From Diphasiastrum complanatum (lineage: Eukaryota; Streptophyta; Lycopodiopsida; Lycopodiales; Lycopodiaceae), in NCBI GenBank assembly GCA_029204225.1, contig CM055106.1:21087285-21151284 (forward strand): DNA of 64,000 nucleotides, in the 5' to 3' direction. The translations under genes and the position numbers were made by a program. This document shows, piece by piece, positions 46,574-58,625 of the stretch (within the stretch, counting starts at the first letter, position 1; each line of letters opens with the position of its first letter). The notes under the pieces were generated by a model. The model ran no database searches and had not been told where the DNA came from. It saw only the letters and a program-made list of their open reading frames with translations.

Positions 46574-47363
46574 TGTTAGCAACTGTGCTAACACAGAGAA
46601 AATAAAAAAGAAATAAATAAAACTCCGTGGCATGTATTTTGTAAGACCACATATGATCTGTCAATAAACTTCAACCATGGCATGTGTTTTGTAAGTCCAT
46701 GAGTAGAAGCTTAATATAGCTTAAACTTAGATTTAGAACTTAGACTTAGGAAACTTAAGATTAGAAATATTTTATCTTAAGTTTTCCTAAGTTAAGGACT
46801 TTGAAGTTCTAAATCCTAAGTTAGAAGTTCTAGAAATGCTAGAAACAGATTAGTCCCATAAGTTAGTAGACACTTATGGAAGACCCTCCTTGCCATAAAA
46901 GGAGAGGTATTTGCATTGTAAACAACACTTTGTAATTAAGGCAAAATTACTATTGTGATTATCTTGCATTTCATTGTGTTCCCATTGGAAGGTATATAGC
47001 TTGAGGGAAGGTGCTCGGGCCTCCTCTTGCCTCCTTTCATTGGCCTTTAATTGTGGCATGGTTTTAAGTGTTTATTGCTTAGTTTAGACGCAATTCTTAT
47101 GAACTCCCTTTGGGTGTTACATAGGATTTAGTAATCTTGCTAGTTGGGTTTGCCTTAGCAAGGAATTTTATTGTTGTCATTAATTAGCTTATTTCTGTTA
47201 CAGGCACTAGTTGGGAAAGCCTTAGTGTTCTCATTCATGTTGATTATTTCCGTATTTTGTTGAAGCTTGTTGTAGAAACTTAAAAAGTGGACGAATCTTT
47301 ACATCCTTATACTACACCCATAAGTAGATCTAGCCATCGCGTAAACTAGAAATACTGCCAACA
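46574..47363 (+). repeat. 5' LTR of element B
   Basis: 790 bp, TGTTAGCA...TGCCAACA. A TATA-like CCATAAAAGG lies near 46893-46902. A hairpin around ACTTAGGAAACTTAAGAT occupies 46744-46792. The five bases before it are CCAAT. Confidence 0.75.
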
Positions 47364-47364
47364 T

Positions 47365-47379
47365 TGGCACCGTTGCCAC
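47365..47379 (+). promoter_or_regulatory. primer-binding site of element B
   Basis: TGGCACCGTTGCCAC, one base after the LTR end. Related to the TGGCGCC-type sites of the tandem units. Confidence 0.75.
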
Positions 47380-48225
47380 TTTTTAAGTATTTTTTTACCT
47401 AGCTTCTTCTCCTTTTTTCTTTTTTTTGGTTTTCTTGCTTCTGTGTTGTATGTTTGCTTGTTTGCCTGTCTCTATCTACCAACAAACAGCACATGTCGTC
47501 TCTCCAGGTCCTACACAAGCTGCGGAGCACCTTCTCAAACCGGGGGGAAGCAATAAAAGAGTCAACTTGGGCATTTTCTTCAAAAGAAGTGACCCAAGTG
47601 ACTTTTTTTCAAAACCAAACAGGTATATCAGAATTTGTCAGCCTGTCTGCAGCCCTAACAGACCCTGATCTTTCCTTTTTATTACCTCCACAGATTCTGA
47701 CCACGGTTAGATTTTGAGAAAATAGCATGATATACTGTCAAAATCCCTTATTTCTCACTTAAATCTTTGTCCTAGAATTCGTCGGCTTCACTGAGGCTAG
47801 ATCTCATCAAGATCAGTCCTCCAGCAGCCTCGCGAATTCTATCTCGGAGATTTTGCCTGTTTACTGTCAAAAAATCACATTTTTTTCATATTCCCTATCT
47901 GCCAGTTAAAACTCTCTATTAGAATTCGCCATCAAGCCTCAGAATTCGTTCTCAAAGAGTACGATTTCCCTATCCTACCCACAAATTCTGAAACTACAAT
48001 TTTTTTCCAAAAAAAAATAAAAAAATCACTATTCTGAATTCAGATTTCTCTGTCAGAATTCGCGAGTATTATAGTTAGATTTATATGTCTCTCCACGATT
48101 TTTCAGCCTGTCCGTGAGTTATATCACGACCATAAAGACCAATTTTTGTCCTACACTATCCATTCTGCAAGCAAACTGCCCTTTTGCCAAGTATAGTACT
48201 GACCTGCTCATCTGTATTCTACGTC
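47380..48225 (+). other. untranslated leader of element B with recurrent AGAATTCG motifs
   Basis: No gene. AGAATTCG or its complement CGAATTCT occurs at about 47774, 47832, 47921, 47941 and 48055, separated by T-rich and pyrimidine-rich sequence. The same octamer recurs in the spacer after pol. Confidence 0.6.
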
Positions 48226-49658
48226 ATGTCTCGTGACTGTGCTGAATCTTCTAATCCGGCTCCTCCACGACTAGAACGAAGAATTTCACGTATTGATGCA
48301 CCAAAGTATGATGGAGAATCTGACCTAGTCCAATTTCTCCAAGACTTTGATAATGCATGCCGTTTTTATGGAGATACCTCTGAAACTGAAAAGCTACGTC
48401 TATTTCTTATGGTACTCTATGGCACCACCAAGGAATGGTACTTGAATCTTGAAGCTCCTGATCTTGCTTCTTGGACCACCCTCAAGGACGCTCTCATCAA
48501 GTGTTTCAAACCATCCAAACTAACTCAGAGCCTGTTCATTCAAATTACTCACATCACGATGCATCGTGAAGAGTTTGTTCGAAACTACATTGAGCTTTTT
48601 AAACGTCTCAAAGTAGAATGTGTTGATGAAAATATCACCGAACGTATGGCCATAAAACTGTTCTTAGTTGGACTGCCTGAAAACATCCGTCGTGAATTTA
48701 AGCCAGTTGACTTTTATGATCAACTTAAAGATGTGATGACCGATGCTATTCGTGAGGAAGACGAAGGTTCCAATGATGACTTTGACCATCATGAAAAGAA
48801 ATCTAAGAATCCGGACCATCCTAATCACCCACAGTCTAACAATATGCTCCATCTTCTGAACTTCTACATCAAATGGAAACCTGGCAAAAAGCTCAACAAT
48901 CTCATTTGGATAAATTCACTGCCAATTTCCAAACCGCCATGAAACAGATTGCTGAGAAATCCTTCCAGCAAGGGAAAATGTCTGGTGTCCAATCTGCTCC
49001 CAGCATCACACTACTAATGAATGCCCTCAACTGCGAAACCATTTTCTAGCAGCCACCAGACCCACCATCTATCGAGCTTACCGCCCTTGCCCTCCACAAC
49101 AGCCTATGCCACGACCGGGGGTCTACCAACCATGACCAACAGCTTACCGCCCTTAGCCTCCACAACAGCCTATGCCACGACCATGGGTCTACCAACCATG
49201 ACCAACTGCACCAAATCAATTCCCATATCCACGTCAACAGTTTGTCGTTAACCAACCTGCCCCACAAAACACTGTCCATTATCTTGAACTGAATACCATA
49301 GATCCGGCCACCTACTATGTGGAAGACAATACTCAACTGCCGTACTCTACTAAAATGGTTGTTTATTATACCTATGATTCTAAAGCTCAAACCATGGATC
49401 TCAATGCCCAAGCTTACAATCCAAACCAAGTTGTCTTTGCCGCACATCAACTACCCGCAATACGAGGATGTTTTATCTGTCCAGTAAACATCCTAGTATT
49501 CGCTGCCCAGATAAACTCCGCTTTCCTCCAGCTTGTGAAAATTGTGGTATTGAACATCACGTGAAGGACTGCCCATCCCGATCTAAGCCAGCCGCTCCTG
49601 TCTGTTCAGTGCGAGTAGAAACCTTACCAATCAAAACACATCATATCCTACTTGGGTC
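48226..49658 (+). pseudogene. gag of element B (capsid and zinc knuckle)
   Basis: From ATG 48226 the capsid-like part includes RISRIDAPKYDGESDLVQFL, then TTKEWYLNLEAPDLASWTTL and FVRNYIELFKRLKVE, as in Retrotrans_gag (PF03732) proteins. The frame is lost after about 48840. A 66-bp tandem duplication lies at about 49079-49206, encoding a Pro/Gln-rich segment (CPPQQPMPRPGVYQP). A zinc-knuckle region follows near 49470-49580 (ACENCGIEHHVKDC), itself frameshifted. Confidence 0.8.
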
Positions 49659-52600
49659 TTGACTCAAGCACAAACCCACCGCCAAGCCCCTACACTTGCA
49701 CCCAGCAAAACTCAACCGCAGGTTATTCCTCCAAGTGAAAATTCAACCTCGATAGTTTACCCTCACCCATTTGAAGAAATTCGGCTACATCATCAGTATC
49801 GTCAGCAAATTCGCAATGCCGACCAACAATCTTCCTCTTCCCATAAAGTACCTCACAAGCCCTTTGAAAGCAAAACCTTTGAAGATAACGAAGTTTGGGG
49901 AGATTTACTACAAGCCAATGTCACTCTTCCCTTCCATGTACTCTGGAAGCATGTTGGCCAGTGGAAACAACAGATGCAATCCAATACCACCACCACTACT
50001 GACGAGTTGTCTGAAATGCCCTTACATCTGACCAATCCACTCAACAAACGAGGCAACATCAAAATCCCAGCTACACATCATCAATCCCGTGAAGTTTTAG
50101 CAGTACTCGATGGAGGTTCCGAGGTTAATATCATTTCCACATCCCTCATGATGGAATGGAATCTGAGAGACAAGCTAGCCAAACCCAGTAGTCAACTTTG
50201 GATGGCTGATCAAAGTGTGGTCCGACCTACTGGTTTCCTTCCGCACGTGTTGATCAAACTAGGAGGTCTCAAGTTTTCTGTTGATCTCGTACTACTTGAT
50301 ATTCCCAATAATGCCTATTCTTATGAATTACTACTTAGTCGTCTGTGGCTCACCAATGCACGAGTCATTCATGACTGGAGCAAAGGCCGAGTCACTTTTG
50401 GAAATCATGACAATTCTGTCACCATTGATTCAACGGATAAACTCAAACCTGCATGCATCCATGACGAAGGATCCTCAACCACCAACTTAGTATTTGAGCC
50501 ATACCAGTCCAGCCATGAAAAAGGTCATTATGTTAAATCTACTGATATCATAAACTGAAGTCACAGTCTAGCTACCATTGAGTGTGCGAATGCCGATTAT
50601 TGTGCTCAGCATCAGGATAATTGTACCTCTCCACTCCCGATCGATCACGACCAATTACTTGATCTGGATACGCCTATCATCAATATCAATTTTACTGATA
50701 TTCTTCCACACCATGATGAACCGCTAAATGTTGCATGGCTACCTACTAATGAATCAGACAATTTATTCATTGATGACGAGAATGTCTTACGAATTCAAAA
50801 TTGCCCAGAAAATATGGACATTTCTGATATTCAGATCCTCAACTATATGGAGGCACTCCCACTTAGGACCTATCCGTAACATGCTTCCAAGGTGGAACCA
50901 GTTGCCAAGGTTGCAATTGAAAAGCCTGAGACAAAAAAACATCCACACTATCCATGGGATCTCTGTGAGGAGGAGACTATCTTTCAAATTGAAGATGAGA
51001 TCCTCCATGACATACCAACTGTCCCTCATCCACACACCTCTCCACCACCGAAACCTCAACCGCATGGTCATACTATGAAAGAGAAAGTGAAAAAACCACT
51101 TCAAATTCAACCGTCGGATGACCTCACCATTGTTTGGGAAGTTTCTGAGATTGCCTCTAGTCCTACACCAATCCCCGAAAATTTCCAAGCACCATCCCGA
51201 CAAGAGAAAGACAAGGCCCCCCTCGAATCTCTAGCCCATGATGTTCCTGCATACTTTAAGGACTATACGATCAAGGATGTCACAATCCAATTACCCCAAG
51301 CTCAACGTGAGCCAACTGGTAATTCACCTTACGAAGGCCCTGCACAAACCATAACCCTTTCCCTGAGTGAGCCCAATGAAACCAACGAATATCTTGTCCA
51401 CGTCGGAGCTCATTTCAATTGCGAACAACACAGACGGCTTGAAAAGCTCCTGCAAAAATATCGACATGTCTTTGCTTGGACCTATAAAGACATGAAAGGC
51501 ATCTCACCCCAAATAGTTGTGCATCGTATCTCGCTTAAATCGGGTGCGAGACCCACTGTGAGTCGTCCATACAGATGCAATTCCATCTATAAGGCCAAGA
51601 TCAAAGAAGAATTACAAAGCCTCTTAGATGCGGAATTTATCTATGAAATTGAGCATACTGAGTGGGTCTCCCCAATTGTCATCGTCCCCAAGAAAAATGG
51701 AAAACTCTAAATCTGTGTCGATTTTAATAAACTTAACGCCGTCACTGAACGTGATCATTTTCCATTACCTTTCGGAGAATCCATCTTAGAAAATCTAGCA
51801 GGAGATGAGGCTTACTCCTTCTTAGATGGCTTTAGCGGATACAATATGATCCAAATCGCTGAAGAACATCAATACAAAACCGCTTTTGCCATAGAATGGA
51901 GAACCTTCTACTGGAAAGTCATGCCCTTTGGTCTCTGCAATGCCCCTAGCACCTTCCAACGTGCTATGCAAGCAGCCTTTTCTCAGCAGATGGGCGATAC
52001 CTTAGAACTTTACTTGGACAATTTAGGAGCACATTCAGAAGCAATACGCCATCTGTTTGTGCTCAAAAAAAATTTTATCCAGTGTCAACGCTTCGGCATC
52101 TCTCTTAATCTTGAAAAATGCCTAATTTGGGTAACCCATGGTATTGTGTTAGGACATATTATATCACAAATGGCATTGCCACTAACCCTGAAAAGATTCT
52201 TATCATTCAAAATCTTCCGGAACCACATAGATACGTGAAGTTTACTCTTTCCTTGGCCACGCCAACTACTATCGGTGCTTTATTTTTTATTTTGCTAACA
52301 AAGCATGCTTAATCTACAAAGTAGTTGTAGTTTCCAAATGGACGGATGAACAACACGTCGTCTTTAATCAACTCAAAGAAGCTCTTACCAATGCACCCAT
52401 CCTCCGGGCTCCTGATTATTCTAAAGAATTCCATGTGCATACCGATGCATCCAAGTATGCCATTGGAGCAGTGCTCATCCAACCGGGAGAATTCAAAAAA
52501 GACTACCCAATCCTTTTTCTTAGTCGACAATTGATACCTGCTGAAGTCAATTATACCACTACCAAACGTGAAGCCTTGAAAATGGTATATGCGGTTCAGA

Positions 52601-54015
52601 AGTTTTGCCATTATCTTCTAGGAAAAGTCTTTGCGTTCTTCGCTGATCATCAAGCATTGTTGTATCTCATCAACAAGACCTGCACCACAGGCTGTATTAC
52701 TAGATGGATCCTATTATTGCGAGAATTTGAGTTTAGGATCGTGGTTCATAAGGGAGTTCAGCATTTTCTAGCAGACCATCTATCCCGAATTCCTAACCTT
52801 CCTACCCCTGATCAAGGCATCAATGATGATTTACCAGATGCAATCCTTTTCCAAGTTGACTCTACACCTGTATGGGCTAAGATAATTATAAAATATTTAA
52901 CTTCAGGGCAAATGGATCCTTCCTTCTCTAAACTTGAACAACGTGTGTTGGTCCTCAAAACTAAACCTTATACGTTAATTGCTAGACAACTCTACAAGCA
53001 AGGGTTAGATGACAATGTCTTACTGAAGGCGAAATACCCTCTGTAATTTTTCTCACTCATAAAGGTATTGGTGCAGACCAATTCTCTTCTGAAACAACTG
53101 CTAAGAAAATCTTCTTGGCCAGTTTTTAGTGGCCAACACTCTTCAAGGATACACACAATTACACTAAGGCTTGTGATGTCTGCCAACGCACAAAATGCTT
53201 TCAAAAAATAGACTACATGCCTTTACACCCCATAACCACTAATCAAGCTTTTCAGAAATGGAAAATTGATTATGTCGGACCTATTAGTCCTGCTGCTCGA
53301 CACACACAATCTCGTTACATCATAGTAGCTACGGACTATTGCACCAAATGGGCTGAAGCAAGAGTTGTTCGTAATACTAACGCTCGTTCTATTGCCAAAT
53401 TTATCTATGAACAGGTCATAGTTCGTTTTGGATGTCCTCTAGATCTTATCAGTGATAGGGGTACACATTTTCTTAACTCTGTCATAGCAGATCTTCTTTC
53501 CAAATTTTTTGTGGTACATTGCAAAAGTTCCCCATACTATCCACGCTGCAATGGCCATGCAGAATCCACCAATAAAATCCTATGTGGAATTCTCACCAAA
53601 ACCGTCGAATCCAGTCGATCTGATTGGGAACTTAAACTCCATGTTGCTCTTTGGGCTTATCGCACCACCTCGAAACGAGCTACAGGCTTAACTCCTTTCC
53701 AGCTCACATATGGCCAAGAAGCCATTATGCTTGTTGAATTCCATATAAGTCCACAAACGACGACAAAAAGCATGGCATGATCGATCATTGAAACTTAGAG
53801 ATTTTCAAGTTGGAGATAAGGTCCTGCTATATCAGGCCAAAGCCTTCAAAGGCAAACTGAAATTTTCTGGCCAAGGACCTTACGTCATTAAGATAATCTT
53901 TGCCTCTGGATATGTACAACTCCAAACCCTTCAAGGCGATATCCTCGACACTGTGGTCAATGGTAGTCGATCGAGAAAGTACAATGAACCCTGTTTTTAT
54001 CTTGATATGTATTAG
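49659..54015 (+). pseudogene. pol of element B: PR, RT, RNase H, integrase with lesions
   Basis: Protease: AVLDGGSEVNIIS, with DGG where Asp-Thr/Ser-Gly is usual. The linker includes HDVPAYFKDYTIKDV. RT: EFIYEIEHTEWVSPIVIVPK, then a TAA at 51708-51710, VMPFGLCNAPSTFQRAMQAA, and YLDN (52011-52022) where the catalytic YxDD is expected. RNase H: HTDASKYAIGAVLIQPGEF (52435 on). Integrase: WKIDYVGPISP, DLISDRGTHF and CNGHAESTNK hold the D, D and E positions. Further stops at 50556, 50877 and about 53128, a frameshift near 52160, and an integrase-tail deletion near 53745. The tail LRDFQVGDKVLLYQ runs to the stop at 54013-54015. It cannot give an active polyprotein. Confidence 0.88.
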
Positions 54016-54677
54016 TTGTTTTCTTTCCTACTGTTTTTCTTTCTTTTTTATTGCCTGCATGCCATTTCGACAACATATTTGTTGTGCTTTCTTGTTCAAA
54101 CCATCAAGATACTATCAGATCTGGTATACCAACGGTTTTCTCTGAGAAAATCACAAAAGTCATTAATTTCAGAAGAAATTTTTTTCATCACATCTCAGAT
54201 AGAAGTCGCCTGACTTCTTTTTGACAGTGCACGATTCATTTTTGGCCTCCGCAAATTCTGTCTCAGAGACAAAAATTTCTAAAAATAGAAAAAAGTAGTT
54301 TGTTTTCATCAGATATCCACTATCAGAATTCGCAGACAATTTGCTGGAGCTCAAAATGATCCTCACGATTTCTCTGCTATCTCTGCGAATTCTGATCAGA
54401 CACATTTTTGCACTGTCAAACGTTTTTTTCTCTTTTGACATAAAAAAATTACTTACAAGAATTTGCGGGCCTTCAGAATGTTGCCTCAAAATTCGCAACC
54501 ATCATTACCAAATTGTGGACACTGAGGACAATTTCTGAGTGAAGTTGCGAATTCCTGCCAAAAAAAGGTCTATATATAGTCTTCCACCCTTCTCTCCACG
54601 AGTTCATTTTAGATTGCTGCTCTCGAGTTTATGCCAAAAAATCAAAATTCTAAGAGCAATCTAAAATCATTGCTATC
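54016..54677 (+). other. spacer between pol and accessory frame of element B, with TATA-like box
   Basis: T-rich sequence with AGAATTCG at 54325 and its complement at 54386. TATATATAG at 54571-54579 lies about 100 bp upstream of the accessory ATG (54678), followed by CACGAGTTCATT. A similar arrangement precedes the accessory region of element C. This could be an internal promoter; no transcript evidence. Confidence 0.45.
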
Positions 54678-57110
54678 ATGGCTTCCCACGATTTCTTGCT
54701 CAGCTTGCATCACTGTAAGCCCCCTCGTCCTTATTCAAGAGATATATTCATGATCTGTATCAAGAATTACGCCGAGCAGCTCACCCTGGCCAAGGATATC
54801 CTCACAAACCTTGGCTTTGATCTAACACTTTTCCGGGGCCAGCAAAGCAAGAGCCTCATCCGAGCAGCCTACTCCACCTATTCGGATGAGTTCCAAACTT
54901 TTCGGATTACATCCAAGAGTGGCGGCTATACCATTATCAACGTCTCTCCTAGGGATCTCTAGAGCATTGGCTTCCCTAATCTCGGAGAGACAATCCACGG
55001 AAAGGGCAGAAGCTATGATGCCAAGTACTTCACAAAGTTTCTGACAGAGGACGGCAAAACTATTGCCCAAACCAACGACAGGATCTCTATTCGCCTCATC
55101 ACGGATCCCCATCTACGGGCCGCCTCAGAAATCCTCGTCACCATGGTTGAAGTGCATACCGTCAAGATGGATCGTATACCACCAAGCGACCTCTTTTCTT
55201 TGACCCTCACCATGGACGATCCCACTCAAAATTATAAGGGGGCTGAGAAGGTAGCAGAGAAGCTGTGCGGAGCTCTGAAAGCCCGAAAACCAACTACCAA
55301 ATGTGGGTATCTCCTCCACATGTTGGTCACCAAACAACTGGGGCCTAAGGTGGCTGTCGCCATCAAGGAGCTGGATGCTGTTTATCCCAGCACAAAAAAA
55401 TGAGCCACCCTCCAACCAACTGTCGAACCGGTCTCACCAGCCTCACCTACTAAGAAGCAGAAAGGAAAGGCGATCAGCACAGAAGTCGATGTCCCTCATG
55501 ATATTCTATCCAGCAACATCGGGGTGAAATATGCTGAATCTGGAGGGAGTCTTAAACCATCTCAGGTCCCAAAGGAGGTCCTAGGCAGCAGACGACCTTA
55601 CTTCACCAAGCCCAACAACGCAGACAAGCAGTAGCGGCAGCAGCAGGTAGCTCTGGGACGGCAAGCACTTCCAGCTCTGATTCTATGGGCGTGATTCTGT
55701 CCACACAAACAATCTCCTCTCCATCACTTGCTCTCACACTCCCACCACCACCCCCACCATTTACTGCCACCTCCACACCCTCACTAACTCTCAACACAGG
55801 CTTCACTTCCACACTTCCACAAAAGCCCTCACCCGTACAAATCTCCATCCTACTTGACTCCACAGTCAACGTAGCTGATTTTGCATTACAATTACTAAGT
55901 GCACTTCCATCAACCATTGTCACCACTAACCCAATCCAACAATCTCCGCCATGCAGTATCTCCCCACCTCTTGTACCCCTCAATCCACAATCACTTCCAC
56001 CTGCTTTTCATACACCTTCGTCTAGCCCTGCTCTTGATTTTCTACCATATAACCCAATGTCGTATCCTAACTACACACGCACCCTCCCTGACATTGGTCC
56101 TTGGGAACAGTTACCCCTTGTAGCCCAAAAAGCGATATGGTTGGTGAATGAGCTCCAATACAATCTATTCGGCACCCTAGGGGGACAATATACTATGCGG
56201 TAATTCGACGATGGTGCTATGGCAGACCTTCAGAAAGAAAAAGCAAGGCTGGAGGAGGAAAACAAACAACAGTAGCTGCAGATCCAAAACCTCACGAATT
56301 ACAATCAACAACAACAGTAGATGCTACTCCACCTCTGCCATCTCCAACTGAAGGTATCCAACATGCAACAAACCATCGATACCCTCAAAGCCGAGAAGGA
56401 TGAGGCTGTAGCAGATTCACAAGCAGCACGTTCTGCTATGAAGGAACAGCTGGAAATGGTGGACTTCAACAACTTCACACCACCAGCTATTCCTGAAAGA
56501 ATTGCTATTCCAGTGGTGGCCTATCAAATGCTGGCCCAAAAGCTAAAAGCCACGACGTAGCAGCACTCAGAATTACAACAATCATACATTGCTTTCATTG
56601 AGGCCTTAAACCAACACATAGCCACCCTGAAAGAATGCTTAAAGGCCGTTGTCCAGTCGACACCGTCGGTTCATGCAGAGCACGTCCAATTCCATGATTC
56701 AGGGCACCACTTTGATGGACCAGATGGTGGAGATGGAGCAGGATTCCAACAGCCTCCTCTTGCAACTCAAGGCTCCGCATTTCAAGGCCAACCCCTAGGG
56801 CAAGGAGCTCAAAGTGGGGGTACCAATTCCCAACATTATCTTTTTCCTTCCATCGCTTCTAACCCTCTCGACACCACTAACCCCCCTTTCATTCCATGAC
56901 AATTTTCTCCTGGGTCACAAAGAATTGCTGAAGCTAACCCCTCACCTCCTCTCTCTCCTAAACCCGATCCACAAATTCAACACGAGGTTGCCTCTGAAGC
57001 CCCAACCATTCGGCACAGAATCACGCCCCTAGAACCGAACAAGGAGTTGCGCGTCTCTCAGGAGTTTGCCAAGAAATATCCAACAACAAAAGAGCGAGGT
57101 GGCTACATAC
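54678..57110 (+). pseudogene. accessory region of element B (unknown function)
   Basis: The N-terminal part begins MASHDFLLSLHHCKPPRPYS. After an in-frame TAG (54960-54962) it continues SIGFPNLGETIHGKGRSYDA. A segment DPTQNYKGAEKVAEKL, then GYLLHMLVTKQLGP, aligns with QNLYDWAQFVSNCL...GYLMKD of the tandem units. A TGA at 55401-55403 follows. Then come a Ser/Pro-rich linker (polyproline near 55740), a segment LPLVAQKAIWLVNELQYN, and a Gln/Glu-rich coiled-coil (about 56225-56650). It ends in glycine/glutamine-rich sequence near 56820. Nothing in it matches a retroviral protein I know. Confidence 0.6.
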
Positions 57111-57266
57111 TGCCAGATCTGGACCAGAGTAAACACAGTCACGTTTTATTCGCTTGTCTTATTTTACATGTAAATATGTAGACTGTGCAACAACAGTAAA
57201 ATATAGTAGCATGAATGGAGGCAGATTAGCATAAGATTTAAGAGAGTAGAGGAGATAAATCCAACA
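57111..57266 (-). repeat. partial copia LTR (minus)
   Basis: The minus-strand LTR starts TGTTGGATTT at 57266, directly after the PPT GGAGGCG. Similarity to the family is limited and the far end is not defined; the LTR seems truncated against element B. Confidence 0.55.
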
Positions 57267-58190
57267 CGCCTCCTTAATCTGGATCCGTGAATGCCTTGAT
57301 CTTCAGACTAAGCAATGCACAAAACTTGTTATGTGCATTAACACTTAATGCCTTCGTGAATACATCTGCAACCATGTCTTGCGTTCCTTGTTGAGAACCT
57401 TACCCCTGATGTAGTGATATCTGATTTCAATGTGCTTACTCCTAGAGTGAAATCTAGGGTTGATCGATAAGGCAATAGCACTCTGATTATCACAGAATAT
57501 AATTGTGGGGTTGTATTGATACAAACTAATGTCTGACAGTAAATTTTTCAACCAAAACGCTTCTTTAATGGATTGAGAAGCAACTATGTATTCTACTTTT
57601 GTAGAAAAAAGGGCGATAGAGGTTTGCTTATGACTGTTCCATGAGATAGGACCGCCGTTGAAGAAGAATGTAAATCCAGATGTGGATTTACGATTGTCTA
57701 CATCTCCTCCCCAACTTGCATTAGAATATCCACTGAGTTGATGAAAATTGTCATTGCTGACTTCTCCATAGCAAATGCATTGGTCCATGGTAGCTCAAAT
57801 ATACCTCATGACTCTTATGAGAGCCTTCCAATGGGTAATGCCAGGATTAGCCATATATTGGCTGAGTGAGCTTACTGCAAAAGAGATGTTTGGTCTTGTA
57901 CAGACCATTGCGTACATGAGAGATCCAAGTATCGATCGATAAGGATACTCTCTCCTCTGCTCCTCTTCCTGCTTGGTCTGGGGACATTGGTCCTTTGACA
58001 AACGCAGGCCTGGATCAATTGGTGAGTGAGCTAACTTACAGTTCATTAGATTGTATCTGTTAAGAACATTGTGAAGATACCTTTGTTGAGTGATATATAT
58101 CAGTCGTCTCGCTCTGTCTCTGTGGATTCGTATGCCCAAACAGAAGTGAGCTTCGCCCAGATCAATCATGTCGAACTCAAAAAACAGCAT
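57267..58190 (-). pseudogene. copia pol 3' end (RT tail and RNase H), fragment 3
   Basis: The minus strand from 58190: FFEFDMIDLGEAHFCLGIRI, YRSILGSLMYAMVCTRPNIS, MANPGITHWKALIRVMRYI-stop, SGYSNASWGGDVDNRKSTSG, CDNQSAIALSINPRFHSRSK, IRYHYIRG, then a frameshift near 57370 and FTKALSVNAHNKFCALLS. The pol stop is TAA at 57274-57276. A TGA near 57789-57797 and the frameshift are the only obvious lesions. It lies between Ty3 elements B and C. The upstream two-thirds of the element are missing. Confidence 0.88.
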
Positions 58191-58625
58191 CTACTTAGAA
58201 TCCTTGTAGAGTTTTTAGTTCCTTCTCTACGCATCACTTTAGCATATGCCACTGAATTGTGTGACAATAGTGCTTATCAACACCAAGTTCAGAATCGAAT
58301 CTTTACATTGACGAAACTGTGTAAAATACGTCTTATCTCTTATCATGCACAGTTACTTCATAAACGACAACAGAAGGCTTAGCATGATCGTCATGTCAGG
58401 ACTAGGGATATTCATGGTGGTGATAAAGTTTTACTTAATACATCTTTCAAGGTCCATCCCAGGAAATTGAAATTTCGTATCCAAGGCCTCTATGTTGTCA
58501 AGAAAAATTTCACCAATGGTGCAGTCCAATTAGATACCCTAGTTAGCATACCCCTTGACACATTAGTCAATGGTAGCCGACTACGGAGGTACTATGAGGA
58601 TATTTTTGTGGTAAGTCCTATCTAG
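58191..58625 (+). pseudogene. Ty3 element C: integrase C-terminal tail
   Basis: VEFLVPSLRITLAYATELCD, ILT-type KLCKIRLISYHAQLLHKRQQ, a TAG, then GGDKVLLNTSFKVHPRKLKF and VNGSRLRRYYEDIF up to the stop at 58623-58625. It matches the tail of element B's integrase and keeps the roughly 55 residues B has lost. The first part of integrase is absent, replaced by the copia fragment. Confidence 0.8.

Larger units (their letters stand above)
46574..57110 (+). mobile_element. Ty3 element B: LTR, PBS, gag, pol, accessory region (no 3' LTR found)
   Basis: This element inserted into element A's integrase. The order is 5' LTR, primer-binding site, long leader, gag, protease, reverse transcriptase, RNase H, integrase, spacer, and an accessory frame with a proline-rich and a coiled-coil part. 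The right end and 3' LTR are missing; unrelated copia LTR sequence starts near 57111. The PBS type, domain order and linker match element A and the tandem units, so all belong to one Tat/Athila-like branch. The branch assignment is inference. Confidence 0.8.
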
